64,000 nucleotides of DNA from Amorphoplanes digitatis (GCF_014205335.1 NZ_JACHNH010000001.1:8888001-8952000); one strand, 5' to 3'. Counted from the stretch's first letter, positions 44,188-52,736 are shown. Numbers and translations: made by a program. The notes: generated by a model not told the origin, from the sequence alone.

Positions 44188-44922
44188 ATGCGCAGCGAAC
44201 TGTTCTCGGCGGAAAACCTCGAGAAGGAGTCGAACCAGCCCGGGCTCAGGCTGCAGAATTCCAAACTTCTCAAGGCCGAGCTCAACGGCGAGTTCATGGC
44301 CCGGGTCGGGTCGATGGTCGCCTACCAGGGCCAGGTTCAGTTCGAGGCGCTCGGCTCGGGCGGCATCGGCAAGTTCCTGAAGCAGAAGCTGACCGGCGAG
44401 GGCGTACCCCTGATGAAGATCAGCGGCCGCGGCGACGTCTTCCTCGCCGAGAACGCCGCCGACATCCACATCATCGACCTCGAGCCGGGCGACGCCCTGT
44501 CGATCAACGGCGCGAACGTGCTGGCCTTCGACTCGACCCTGAATTACGACATCAAGATGGTCCAGGGCGTCGGCATGATGTCCAATGCTGGCCTGTTCAA
44601 CTGCGTCTTCTCCGGCTACGGCCGGATCGCGGTGACGACCAAGGGCACCCCGGTCGTGCTGAGCGTCGACCAGCCGACCTATGTGGACCCGCAGGCGGCG
44701 ATCTGCTGGTCGGCCAACCTGCAGACGGGTTACCACCGGGCCGAGCAGATGGGCCTGGGCACCCTGCTCGGCCGCAGCACCGGCGAGCGCTTCACGATGA
44801 GCTTCGCCGGCCAGGGCTTCGTGGTCGTGCAGCCGTCCGAGGAGCCCCCCGGCGGCCTCGTCGGCGGCGCGGCACAGGGTCAGCAGCAGCAGGGCGGCAT
44901 CCTCGGCAACCTGCTCGGCTGA
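44188..44922 (+). CDS. AIM24/TIGR00266 family protein
   Basis: The 244-aa beta-rich protein has repeated AIM24 features: GEFMARVGSMVAYQGQVQFE, GEGVPLMKISGRGDVFLAE, DALSINGANVLAFDSTLNYD, GTPVVLSVDQPTYVDPQAAI and GFVVVQPSEE. The family forms trimeric beta-barrels; its bacterial role is unknown. It ends in a Gly/Gln-rich tail. ATG 44188 follows an AGGAGG ribosome site by 7 nt; TACCCT near 44156 may be the -10 element. Confidence 0.88.
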   Translation: MRSELFSAENLEKESNQPGLRLQNSKLLKAELNGEFMARVGSMVAYQGQVQFEALGSGGIGKFLKQKLTGEGVPLMKISGRGDVFLAENAADIHIIDLEPGDALSINGANVLAFDSTLNYDIKMVQGVGMMSNAGLFNCVFSGYGRIAVTTKGTPVVLSVDQPTYVDPQAAICWSANLQTGYHRAEQMGLGTLLGRSTGERFTMSFAGQGFVVVQPSEEPPGGLVGGAAQGQQQQGGILGNLLG

Positions 44923-44934
44923 CCGAGGACACGC

Positions 44935-44964
44935 CTAGGTTCTGTCCCGCGGGACAGAACCTAG
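44935..44964. terminator. 30-bp perfect palindrome between AIM24 and pheA genes
   Basis: The sequence from 44935 to 44964 equals its own reverse complement. Each 15-nt arm reads CTAGGTTCTGTCCCG. It lies 13 nt after the AIM24 stop and 60 nt from the convergent pheA stop, so it most likely ends transcription on both strands. Confidence 0.75.
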
Positions 44965-45024
44965 CCCGGCGAGGAGCGGAGCGCTCCTTGCCGGGGCGGG
45001 CCGGCCGGAACGAAGGCGGGCGGG

Positions 45025-45981
45025 TCAGTCGGGTCGGCCGGAGCGAAGGCGGGACAGCCAGGCGGCGCTGTCGGCGAAGTCCGCGTCCGTGAGTCCCGGC
45101 TGCGACGGCAGGGGTGCCTCCGCGGCGGCCTTCGACCAGCGATGCCGCGGGTAGGACCCGAGGAAACGCACTTCCGCGCAGATCCGCCGCAGCCCCTGTA
45201 GCGCCTCGCCCAGCCGCGGCTCCGCCACGTGGCCCGTGCAGTCGAGGAAGAAGATGTAGACCCCGAGCTGCTCGCCGGTCGGCCGCGACTCGATGCGGGA
45301 CAGGTTGATGCCGCGGACCGCCAGCTCCGTGAGCACCGACAGCAGGGCGCCGACCCGGTCGCGGTCGATCATCACCGCCAGCGACGTCACGTCGTCGCCC
45401 GTCGGCGGCCCCGGCGGCGCGGGGCGGGACAGCAGCGCGAAGCGGGTCACCGCGTCCGGGTGGTCGGCGATCTTGTCCGCCAGCACCGTCAGCTCGTTTC
45501 GCGGCACCCCGATCGGCGCGCAGATCGCCGCGTCGTGAACGCCCGTCGCCGCGCTGATCGCCGCGGCCGCGTTCGACAGCACGTCGACCACGACGGCATC
45601 GGGCAGGTTCGCCAGCAGCCAGTTGCGGCACTGCGCCGATGCCTGTGGGTGCGCCGCCACCGAGCGGATCTCGGGTAGCGGCAGCGGCCGCGGCGCGGCG
45701 AGCACGAACTCCACCGGGAGCACGACCTCGCGGGTGATCACCAGCGGGTCGCCGGTGCCGATCTCGTCGAGGGTGACCGGCACGGCCCCGCCGACGGAGT
45801 TCTCCAGGGGCACCAGCGCCGCGTCGGCGTCGCCGGAGCGCACCGCCTCGAGCGCCTCGGGCACGCTGCGGGCGGGGGTCCGGATGCCGTGCTCGGCGGC
45901 GGGAATCGTCCGCAGCGCCTGCTCGGTGAAGGTGCCTTCCGGGCCGAGGTAGACGAAACGGGTGGGCGGGGTTCCCGGCAT
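45025..45981 (-). CDS. pheA: Prephenate dehydratase
   Basis: PheA turns prephenate into phenylpyruvate in phenylalanine synthesis. The 318-aa protein has YLGPEGTFTEQAL, VPLENSVGGAVPVTLDE (the GGxV site) and the catalytic TRFALL motif, then an ACT regulatory domain with GALLSVLTELAVRGINLSRIESRP (GALxxxL and ESRP), which senses phenylalanine. No chorismate mutase domain is fused, as usual in actinobacteria. ATG 45981 matches the conserved opening. The last 35 residues are a variable tail. Confidence 0.95.
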   Translation of the reverse strand: MPGTPPTRFVYLGPEGTFTEQALRTIPAAEHGIRTPARSVPEALEAVRSGDADAALVPLENSVGGAVPVTLDEIGTGDPLVITREVVLPVEFVLAAPRPLPLPEIRSVAAHPQASAQCRNWLLANLPDAVVVDVLSNAAAAISAATGVHDAAICAPIGVPRNELTVLADKIADHPDAVTRFALLSRPAPPGPPTGDDVTSLAVMIDRDRVGALLSVLTELAVRGINLSRIESRPTGEQLGVYIFFLDCTGHVAEPRLGEALQGLRRICAEVRFLGSYPRHRWSKAAAEAPLPSQPGLTDADFADSAAWLSRLRSGRPD

Positions 45982-46007
45982 GTCACCCACCTTAAGGCCC
46001 GGCACCC

Positions 46008-46703
46008 TCAGGCCCCGCAGGCCCACACGCGGATGCCCGTGGGCGCCTCGGTGCGGACCTTGATGCTGCACACGTCGGTGCCGGCCTCGATGACCTTGAT
46101 CGTCGCGGGACTGCCCTTGGTGACGACCAGCAGGGGCTCGGCCGGGGTGTCCGAGTCGGCCTCCGCGATCTGCACGATCGTGAACTGCCACGACTTCGCG
46201 CAGAACGGCCCGTCGATGACCTTCAGCTCGGTCGCCGGCACCCCCGGGCGGCCCTTGACCGCCGTGAGCACCTGCTGCCCGCTCGGCCCGTTCACGCACT
46301 TCGGGGCGGGCGACGGCCGGACCGTCGTTGGCGTGGTGGTGACCGTCGCCGGCGTGGTCGTGGCCGTCGGATAGGTCGGCACGCCCGCGGTCGGATAGGT
46401 GGGCACCCCGGCGGTGGGCAGCGCGGTCGGCAGGCCCGGTACGACGCCCGGCGACGGGAACGAGGAGGCATCCGCCGACCCGTTGCCCGGCGCCTCGGGA
46501 GGCGCGCTGAGCGGGGGCTCCGGCGGCATCCCGCAGGCGGCGAGAAGCAGCACCGAGGCGAGAACCCCGGCGGCCGACAGCAGCGGCACAACCCTTACGG
46601 CGCCGGGGCCGGCCGGACGGCCGGAGCCGGACCTGGTACGCGGGGCGGCCGCGAGGCGTCGGACATTGCGGAGCACGCGAACATGGTAATGGCGACCCGG
46701 CAT
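46008..46703 (-). CDS. Putative lipoprotein with Thr/Pro-rich stalk
   Basis: The 231-aa product has a basic N-terminus, a hydrophobic segment and a lipobox LAAC (Cys57), then a Pro/Thr-rich stalk containing a short duplicated unit (AGVPTYPT twice) and a globular end with four cysteines (KCVNGPSG, GPFCAKSWQFT, TDVCSIKV, VWACG). The long N-region before the signal suggests the true start may be downstream of 46703. It sits between pheA and the ACT-domain gene on the same strand. No function was recognised. Confidence 0.65.
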   Translation of the reverse strand: MPGRHYHVRVLRNVRRLAAAPRTRSGSGRPAGPGAVRVVPLLSAAGVLASVLLLAACGMPPEPPLSAPPEAPGNGSADASSFPSPGVVPGLPTALPTAGVPTYPTAGVPTYPTATTTPATVTTTPTTVRPSPAPKCVNGPSGQQVLTAVKGRPGVPATELKVIDGPFCAKSWQFTIVQIAEADSDTPAEPLLVVTKGSPATIKVIEAGTDVCSIKVRTEAPTGIRVWACGA

Positions 46704-46743
46704 CGACGACCGTCACGATTCGGGTCGTATGCGGCGCCCGCGG

Positions 46744-47133
46744 CTACGCGGCGATCCGGTGCCCGACCGCCGTGAGCGTGTCCAGGGCCTCGCTGAGGCG
46801 AACGGCCGGGACCAGCAGGTAGTCCGTGTCGTAGGTCGAGAACGCGACGATGTTCACCCGGGCCTCGGCGAGCGGGCCGGCCAGCGAGGCCAGCACCCCG
46901 GTGAGCGCCAGGTCCAGCGGTCCGACGACCCGCAGGCAGCGCCAGGACGCCTCGACGGTGGCATCCTCCGGCACGCGGTCGGCCGGGCAGATGATCGAGA
47001 GCTCGTCGGGTGCCCAGGTCACCGAGATGACGCCCTTGACGTCCGGCCCGCTGCTCAGGGAGGCGGGCAGCGCGGAACCGGCCGGCAGCCGGCACACCGC
47101 GTACTCCTCTGGTAGCAGATCTAGGTCGAGCAT
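46744..47133 (-). CDS. ACT-domain protein
   Basis: The 129-aa protein contains two ACT-like halves, the second clear (LTGVLASLAGPLAEARVNIV, STYDTDYLLVP). This matches the actinobacterial ACT group related to eukaryotic CASTOR proteins, which bind amino acids. The first half (VISVTWAPDELSIICPADRV) has the same fold. Placement upstream of pheA and the lipoprotein suggests amino-acid sensing, but the ligand is unknown. ATG 47133 gives the conserved opening. Confidence 0.8.
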   Translation of the reverse strand: MLDLDLLPEEYAVCRLPAGSALPASLSSGPDVKGVISVTWAPDELSIICPADRVPEDATVEASWRCLRVVGPLDLALTGVLASLAGPLAEARVNIVAFSTYDTDYLLVPAVRLSEALDTLTAVGHRIAA

Positions 47134-47207
47134 GGTGGGAACACTACGGTCCAGACCCCACGATCCCAATGGGTATCCGGTGCGTTGATCGCCACACGAA
47201 CGAGTGA

Positions 47208-47696
47208 CTAGTAACGGATCGCCGAGAAAAAGGTCAATGACGCGACCACGCGGCCCGCCTCCGACAGGGGCGCCGCGATGGCGTCGACCGTCAGGTGGCT
47301 CTCCTCGTCCGTCGGCTGGACCCGCATGAGGCCGCGGGCCAGCCGCTCGCTGGTGAGCGCGAGCAGCGGCGGGATCTTCTCGATCTCCTGCTCGGTGAGG
47401 TCGCCGCCGCCGGCCGTGAAGTCGATCAGCCGGAGCGCGCCCTCGCCGCCGAGCAGCGGCTGTCCGACCGCGTCGAGCCCCTTGCCCAGGCCGAGCAGGT
47501 CGCTCGCCGAGGGCGAAACGGCCACGATTCTGAACGCCGAGTCGATGACCAGACAGGGCTCCACGGCCTGCCATACCGTCGCCGCCCAGCGGTCGACGCT
47601 CGAGACGAACTCGGACTCGTCCGGCGTACGCGCCTGCGGCACAAACGCTCCCGAGAGTGAGAGCTCGACGTGCGCCACCCGCACCTCCCTCATCAT
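47208..47696 (-). CDS. PAS-like sensory domain protein
   Basis: The 162-aa protein has a single PAS-like domain (VEPCLVIDSAFRIVAVSPSA, DLLGLGKGLDAVGQPLL) and a beta-rich end (LTVDAIAAPLSEAGRVVASLTFF). There is no attached output domain and no membrane helix, so it probably senses a small ligand or redox state and acts on a partner. The start is uncertain between two adjacent ATG codons (47696, 47693). No operon partner is evident. Confidence 0.65.
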   Translation of the reverse strand: MMREVRVAHVELSLSGAFVPQARTPDESEFVSSVDRWAATVWQAVEPCLVIDSAFRIVAVSPSASDLLGLGKGLDAVGQPLLGGEGALRLIDFTAGGGDLTEQEIEKIPPLLALTSERLARGLMRVQPTDEESHLTVDAIAAPLSEAGRVVASLTFFSAIRY

Positions 47697-47826
47697 CCGT
47701 GCCGTCGGCCGGACCTGACTCCGGCCGGACTTGCTCGGGTCCGAAGCTTAAGCCTCGACTCCTCGAGTGTCCGGCCGGTGTTGCTCACGTCAACCCTCGA
47801 CGGCAAGCGGTGCTCCGGAAGAAACG

Positions 47827-48585
47827 TTACCGGCGGGTCGCCCGCTTGTCAGCGGCCGTTTGGCCGCTCGCGTGCCACCGGTAGTCGCCAGCGGGCCGAT
47901 AGGGCGCGTTTGCCCAGGTCGCGGAGCGCTGTGCCACCGCCGACAGTTTACTCGCCGTCGCGGGTGAAATTCTGGCGCCGCCGGCGATCAGCAGCCGGTC
48001 GAGCTCCTTGTGGGTGGCCACGAGGCAGTCCTTCGGGAGGCCGTGCACGCTGATCACGCCCGAGCCGACGAACGCCAGCACGGGGGTGACGGGCACGCTC
48101 AGGCCGACGGCGGAGCTCATGGCCCGGCCGGCGCGCTTGGCGTCCCGGCGGGCCTCGGCGACGTACGCCGGGCGCTTCCCGTTGATCTGCACGACGTCTC
48201 CCGCGATGAGCACCCGGGCCCGGCCGTGGTCGGCGACGGTGACGGCGTAGATGCCACCGGGGCCGATGGCGAGGAACCCGGCGCGGTCGTCGCTGGGGTC
48301 GTGTTCGTAGCCGTGCGAGTCGGTGCGGGGCCAGTCGACGACGTGCCAGGCGGGCCCGAGGCGGTCGAGGCGGGTGAGTGCCCGGGCGCCGGCCGCTTCG
48401 AGGCGGCGGGCCTCCCGCTCCGCGCGGCGACGGCGGGCCCACTCGACGGGACTCTGGCGGGGCTCGAGGGCCGCGGGTGGTGCCGCACGTCGGGGGTCGA
48501 TGGCGGGGGGATAGCTGCGAGATGAGATGGGCAGGGCGGGACGTGCTGGGAAGACAGTCACTGCGACCTCCGGCAAAAGGTCCAT
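47827..48585 (-). CDS. NERD-like domain protein
   Basis: The 252-aa protein has an N-terminal basic helix (RRRRAEREARRLEAAGARAL) followed by a nuclease-related domain: LDRLGPAWHVVDWPRTDS, GFLAIGPGGIYAVTVADHG, VVQINGKRPAYV and VTPVLAFVGSGVI, as in NERD proteins common in actinobacteria. In active nucleases a conserved Lys follows the GxxGIYxV strand; here it is VADHG, so catalysis is doubtful. The function is unknown. The 303-nt gap upstream holds its promoter. Confidence 0.7.
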   Translation of the reverse strand: MDLLPEVAVTVFPARPALPISSRSYPPAIDPRRAAPPAALEPRQSPVEWARRRRAEREARRLEAAGARALTRLDRLGPAWHVVDWPRTDSHGYEHDPSDDRAGFLAIGPGGIYAVTVADHGRARVLIAGDVVQINGKRPAYVAEARRDAKRAGRAMSSAVGLSVPVTPVLAFVGSGVISVHGLPKDCLVATHKELDRLLIAGGARISPATASKLSAVAQRSATWANAPYRPAGDYRWHASGQTAADKRATRR

Positions 48586-48753
48586 CGGGCTCTCTTTCCA
48601 CTACGGTAAGTGTTGGACCCGGTACTCAAGCAAGTCATCGAAACGGAAAGAAAGCGGAATGAGTAGGGATGAATGCCGCATTCACGCAATAGTTCTTTTT
48701 CCGTATGGTGCATCACGCGACCTAGGGCTCCCCTGGAATCCGAAACGTCCCCG

Positions 48754-48772
48754 CCAAGTTAGCCTTACCTAC
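48754..48772. promoter_or_regulatory. Iron-box-like site (IdeR/DmdR type)
   Basis: The core GTTAGCCTTACCTA (48758-48771) matches the 19-bp iron-regulator consensus TTAGGTTAGCCTAACCTAA at 14 of 19 positions, counted by eye over 48754-48772. It is about 105 nt before the arcA -10 element and 170 nt from the NERD gene. Neither neighbour is a known iron gene. Confidence 0.35.
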
Positions 48773-48876
48773 CTTGATCGCGCAGCGTTGTCTCAAAATC
48801 AAGAGCTCAAAGTCACATGACGGCTGCGGGGCGTGCGGTCTGCCTCGGGTCCCGCGCCTGATCGGCCCCCAGCACC

Positions 48877-48882
48877 TAGGCT
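48877..48882 (+). promoter_or_regulatory. -10 element of arcA
   Basis: TAGGCT lies 6 nt before the GTG at 48889; the transcript is probably leaderless. Confidence 0.55.
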
Positions 48883-48888
48883 CGACCC

Positions 48889-50091
48889 GTGGTCCACTAC
48901 GTCGACAGCGAAGTGAGCCGGCTCGCCACGGTCATGCTGCACCGGCCGGGCGCCGAGCTTGCCAGGCTGACCCCACGCAACAACGACTCGCTGCTGTTCG
49001 ACGCCATCCCCTGGGTCGGACGCGCGCAGGAGGAGCACGACCGGTTCGCCGCGGCCCTGCGCGATCGCGGCGTGGAGGTCCTCTACCTGGGCGAGCTGCT
49101 CGAGCAGACGCTCGCCGTTGCCGAGGCGCGCGCGGTGCTGACCGACAGCGTCCTGGCGGACCCGCGGCTGGGCGACTCCCTGCGGGACCGGGTCGGTGCG
49201 CATCTCGCCGACCTCGGCCCGCCCGAGCTCGCCCGGACGCTGATGGGTGGCCTCGCGCACGAGGAGATCAAGCCGGGCCCGGGCCGGATGGGCGGGCTGG
49301 TCTATGAGCTCATGGACCGACACGACTTCGTCATCGACCCGCTGCCCAACCTGCTCTTCACCCGGGACTCCTCGGTCTGGGTGCGCGACCGGGTGGCCGT
49401 GACCAGCCTCGCCATGCCGGCCCGCGACCGCGAGACCACGCTGACCCGGGCGATCTACACCCACCATCCGCGCTTCGCGGGCACCAAGCTGCTCTACGAG
49501 CCGGGGCTCGAACACGTCGAGGGCGGCGACGTGTTGTTGCTCGCGCCGAACGTGCTGGCGATCGGCGTCGGCGAGCGCACCACCCCGGCCGGTGCCGAGC
49601 GGCTGGCCCGGCGGGTCTTCGCGGCGGGGCTGGCCGACACCATCCTGGCCGTGCCGATCGCGCAGGAGCGCGCCACGATGCACCTCGACACGGTCTGCAC
49701 GATGGTCGACGTCGACGCCGTGGTCATGTATCCCAACATCGCGGACACCCTGCGGGCGTACCCGGTGACGCCCGGATACGACGGCGAGCCGGTGGTGGGG
49801 CCGTCCCGGCCGTTCCTGGACGCGGCGGCGGAGGCGATGGGCATCGACCGGCTGCGCATCATCGACACGGGCCTCGACCCGGTCACGGCCGAGCGGGAGC
49901 AGTGGGACGACGGCAACAACACGCTGGCGATCGCGCCCCGGCTCTGCGTGGCCTACGAGCGCAACGTGGAGACCAACGCACAGCTGGAGCGCGCCGGCAT
50001 CGAGGTCATCGCGATCAGCGGCTCGGAGCTGGGCTCCGGCCGCGGTGGCCCGCGATGCATGAGCTGCCCGATCGAACGGGTGCCGCTCTAG
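48889..50091 (+). CDS. arcA: Arginine deiminase
   Basis: The 400-aa enzyme hydrolyses arginine to citrulline and ammonia. Diagnostic blocks are present: FTRDSSVWV, EGGDVLLL, the His in MHLDTVCTMVD and the nucleophile Cys in RGGPRCMSCPIER near the end (Cys391 or Cys394; the first fits the GGPRCM motif). The length matches bacterial ArcA. No arcB or arcC follows, so citrulline must be used elsewhere. The GTG start is set by the leaderless promoter. Confidence 0.94.
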   Translation: MVHYVDSEVSRLATVMLHRPGAELARLTPRNNDSLLFDAIPWVGRAQEEHDRFAAALRDRGVEVLYLGELLEQTLAVAEARAVLTDSVLADPRLGDSLRDRVGAHLADLGPPELARTLMGGLAHEEIKPGPGRMGGLVYELMDRHDFVIDPLPNLLFTRDSSVWVRDRVAVTSLAMPARDRETTLTRAIYTHHPRFAGTKLLYEPGLEHVEGGDVLLLAPNVLAIGVGERTTPAGAERLARRVFAAGLADTILAVPIAQERATMHLDTVCTMVDVDAVVMYPNIADTLRAYPVTPGYDGEPVVGPSRPFLDAAAEAMGIDRLRIIDTGLDPVTAEREQWDDGNNTLAIAPRLCVAYERNVETNAQLERAGIEVIAISGSELGSGRGGPRCMSCPIERVPL

Positions 50092-50107
50092 CCGGCGCGG
50101 ACCACCA

Positions 50108-50183
50108 GAGGCCCGGCGGAGGCCCGGCGGAGGCCCGGCGTGAACCAACGGAGGCACGGCGTGGACCGCCAGAGGCACGGCAT
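50108..50183. repeat. 11-nt tandem repeats after arcA
   Basis: GAGGCCCGGCG occurs three times in a row from 50108. Two variants (GAGGCACGGCG, GAGGCACGGCA) are spaced further on to 50183. It is another short GC-rich repeat tract in non-coding DNA. Confidence 0.65.
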
Positions 50184-50201
50184 GCACGCGGCCCGCACCG
50201 C

Positions 50202-50229
50202 GCGCGCCGCCGGTTCGCCGGCGACGCGC
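50202..50229. terminator. Bidirectional terminator with UUCG loop
   Basis: GCGCGCCGCCGG (50202-50213) pairs with CCGGCGACGCGC (50218-50229), one mismatch, around a stable TTCG tetraloop. It lies between the convergent arcA and DUF5926 genes. Confidence 0.75.
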
Positions 50230-50240
50230 GGGCTGCCTAC

Positions 50241-51125
50241 CTACCGCAGGGTGAGCTGCCGTCCCACGAGTCCCTGCTTGGCGCGCCGTCCGGCGGCGTC
50301 CAGCGGGCCCGTCTCGGCGAGGATGTCCGTGTAGCGCTTGGCGAAGTCGCTCAGCGGGGCCTCGAAGTCCACGCCCTCCGGCTCGCCCGGCACATCCCAG
50401 ACCGGGACGAGCAGGCCGTGCGCGCGGAACATGCCGGCGAACTTGGTGTTCTCGCCGAGCAGCAGGTCGCCGCCGGCGGAGAGGCGGGCCAGCGCGTCCA
50501 GCGCGGTGTCCTCGTCCTGCGGGAGCACCCACCGCACGTGCGACTTGTCCGGCTGCACCCGGCACCAGTACGCGGCCGGCTGGCCGAGCCGCACGGTCGG
50601 GTAGATCGACGCGTTGGCCCGCTCGAGCGACGCCTTCACGTTCGCGTCCTCGGCCTGCTCGGCGTCGAGCCAGTACTCGAAACCCTCGTGCATCGTGACA
50701 TCCAGCGCGCCGTCCACCAGGATGTCCTGGAGGCGCGGGCCCTCGCCGGGCAGCGCGGGTACGGCAACGGTGCCGCCGGGCTCGGTCTTGAGCGCGCACA
50801 GGATCGCCACGGCGATGTCGCGGGAGACGTCGCCGGACTGCACGTGCCGCTGGAGGCCGACGAAGACCTGGCCGTCCTGGCGGGCCATCGCGGGCCAGGC
50901 CATCGGCAGGACCGTCGAGAGCGTGACGGGGCGGTCCCCGTACTCCTCGATGATCTCGGGCTTGAGGGCCAGCGGCGCGGAGGCGGCCGGAACCAGCTCG
51001 CGCAGCGCGATCCATTCGGGTTCGTCGGCCAGGCTCTCGAAGGGTCGGGCGACGAAGATGTCGCGCACCTTCTGGCGCTTGGGGGCCGCGTTCGCGGTGG
51101 CTTTCGGGTTTCGACGCTTGCTCAC
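50241..51125 (-). CDS. DUF5926 family protein
   Basis: The 294-aa protein opens with a basic, nucleic-acid-like tail (SKRRNPKATANAAPKRQKVRD) and then the conserved DIFVARPFESLADEPEWIALRE, typical of this actinobacterial family. Later segments include DVTMHEGFEYWL, YWCRVQPDKSHVRWVLPQDED and LLGENTKFAGMFRAHGLLVPVWD. The function is unknown. GTG 51125 is used because TAGGCT lies 8 nt upstream and the family begins there. Confidence 0.85.
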   Translation of the reverse strand: MSKRRNPKATANAAPKRQKVRDIFVARPFESLADEPEWIALRELVPAASAPLALKPEIIEEYGDRPVTLSTVLPMAWPAMARQDGQVFVGLQRHVQSGDVSRDIAVAILCALKTEPGGTVAVPALPGEGPRLQDILVDGALDVTMHEGFEYWLDAEQAEDANVKASLERANASIYPTVRLGQPAAYWCRVQPDKSHVRWVLPQDEDTALDALARLSAGGDLLLGENTKFAGMFRAHGLLVPVWDVPGEPEGVDFEAPLSDFAKRYTDILAETGPLDAAGRRAKQGLVGRQLTLR

Positions 51126-51133
51126 GGCGAACC

Positions 51134-51139
51134 AGCCTA
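51134..51139 (-). promoter_or_regulatory. -10 element of the DUF5926 gene
   Basis: TAGGCT on the minus strand, 8 nt before the GTG start; leaderless spacing. Confidence 0.45.
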
Positions 51140-51189
51140 GGCGGTTACCGGTCGATCCGGGCACTCCGTGGGTCCGTGTCGATTGAGCC

Positions 51190-51269
51190 TTTTTCAACGT
51201 GGCCCGGGCGGCAGCGCCCGGCGCAGATCGACGGCCCGGACACCGCTGGCCCGTGGCCAGGTTGAAAAT
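51190..51269. other. Long imperfect palindrome enclosing a hairpin
   Basis: TTTTCAACGTGGCC (51191-51204) pairs with GGCCAGGTTGAAAA (51255-51268) at 13 of 14 positions across a 50-nt loop. Inside it CCGGGCG-GCAG-CGCCCGG forms a 7-bp hairpin near 51204-51221. It lies between the sensor kinase stop and the DUF5926 promoter. It may be a terminator or a small structured RNA. Confidence 0.4.
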
Positions 51270-51287
51270 TGCTCACACATATCTCGG

Positions 51288-52736
51288 TCAGGCCCGCGGC
51301 AGCCGGACCTCGGCGACCGTCCCGCCGCCCTCGCGGGGGCGCAGCGAGACCCAGCCGTTCTGCCGCTCGACGATGCGCCGTACCAGGTAGAGGCCGAGCC
51401 CGGCGCCCGGGTTGCGGCCCCGGTCGGCCGACTCGCCCTGCCAGTAGCGCTCGAAGGCCCGCTCGACGTGCTCGGGCTTGACGCCGATGCCGCGGTCCGC
51501 GACCCGGAAGGTCACCGTCGTGTCGTCGGCGGCCGCGGTCACCTCGACCTCGGTGTCCGGCGCCGAATACCGGTCCGCGTTGGTGGCCAGCTCGGTGAGG
51601 ATCGTGGCGAGCGAGTCGCGGTCGCCGAACGCCTTCGGCAGCTCGGCCGGCAGCCGGTCCAGAATCAGGCGGCGGTGCAGGTCGGCGGGGAGGTTGCGGG
51701 CCGCGGCCCGCAGGCCGTCGACCAGATCGAACGGCCCGGCGGCCGAGCCGCCGACCTCGCCGTCGTCGCTGGTCGCGGAGAGCAGCCGGTCGACCAGCCG
51801 GGCGAGCTCGCCGGCCCGGGCGCCGATGACGCGTACGGCCTCCTGGCGGCCGTCCTCGCCGAGGGAGTCCCAGTGATTGGTGAGGGTGTCGGCGTATCCC
51901 TTGATCACCGTGACCGGGGTGCGCAGCTCGTGGCTGGTCACCGCGACGAACAGGTCGCGGTCCTCGTGGCGGCGGTCCTGGTCGGTGGAGTCGCGGAAGG
52001 TCACCACCCGCATGGCCGGGGTGCCCGGCAGGTCCCCGGCGGTGACCTTGAGCCAGCGGCCGGAGGGCAGCCGGTGCACGAGTACCTGTCCGGGCGGCGG
52101 GACCGGCAGGTGCAGCTCGCGCTGGAGCATCTCGGCGGCGCTGCGGCCGGTCAGCTGCTCGGCCGCCGGGTTCCAGAGCTGCACGACGCCGTGGCGGTCG
52201 ATGATCGCCAGCCCGTCGGAGAGTGCGGCCACCACCGGGCCGTCGCCGTGCACCGGGAGGCCGGCCTGGTCGCCGTACATGTGGCCGATGTTGGCGGCGA
52301 GCAGCTCGAGCACCGCGTGGTGCTCGGTGGTCGGGTCGGGGTCGTCACCGCTGTAGGAGACGTACAGGAAGCCGACGATCAGGCCGCCGGTCTCGCACCG
52401 CGTACCGAGGATCCGGTCACCGCCCTCGATCTCGCCGGCGAACTCCTCGTCGAGGGAGGTGATCGGGACGAGCAGGGTGCGCGGGCCCTCCCGGAGCCGG
52501 GCGTCGTCGCGCTCGACCCGGAGGCCGAGCGCGTGTTCGCAGCCGCCGCTGGCGGCGATGACCCGGCCGTGGCCGGGGCTGTATTCGGCGAAACCGGCGC
52601 CGCGGCCGCCGAGGACGTCCTGTGCGAGCCGGACGAGCTGGGTGAGGACGGCCAGACCGGCCTCGCCGGAGTTGATCCGGTCGAGCAGCGCGATCTGTCC
52701 TCGCGTCAGCGCGGCGTAGTCGGGTCGATCCGGCAT
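51288..52736 (-). CDS. Soluble sensor histidine kinase (GAF-PAS-HisKA-HATPase)
   Basis: The 482-aa protein lacks membrane helices. It has a GAF-like N-terminal region (about 15-165), a PAS domain (VVAALSDGLAIIDRHGVVQL, about 168-270), the phosphoacceptor H-box SHELRTPVTVIKGY and an ATPase domain with the N-box LTELATNADRYS, the DRGIGVKPEHV box and GAGLGLYLVRRIV. All catalytic motifs are intact. No response regulator gene is adjacent, so it is an orphan kinase. Confidence 0.9.
   Translation of the reverse strand: MPDRPDYAALTRGQIALLDRINSGEAGLAVLTQLVRLAQDVLGGRGAGFAEYSPGHGRVIAASGGCEHALGLRVERDDARLREGPRTLLVPITSLDEEFAGEIEGGDRILGTRCETGGLIVGFLYVSYSGDDPDPTTEHHAVLELLAANIGHMYGDQAGLPVHGDGPVVAALSDGLAIIDRHGVVQLWNPAAEQLTGRSAAEMLQRELHLPVPPPGQVLVHRLPSGRWLKVTAGDLPGTPAMRVVTFRDSTDQDRRHEDRDLFVAVTSHELRTPVTVIKGYADTLTNHWDSLGEDGRQEAVRVIGARAGELARLVDRLLSATSDDGEVGGSAAGPFDLVDGLRAAARNLPADLHRRLILDRLPAELPKAFGDRDSLATILTELATNADRYSAPDTEVEVTAAADDTTVTFRVADRGIGVKPEHVERAFERYWQGESADRGRNPGAGLGLYLVRRIVERQNGWVSLRPREGGGTVAEVRLPRA

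Larger units (their letters stand above)
48586..48888. other. AT-richer divergent intergenic region before arcA
   Basis: No gene was found in these 303 nt. They hold a potential stem (ACGGAAAGAA at 48643-48652 with TTCTTTTTCCGT at 48693-48704, two bases bulged), an inner hairpin GAATG-CCG-CATTC (48671-48683), an iron-box-like site and the arcA promoter. Confidence 0.5.
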
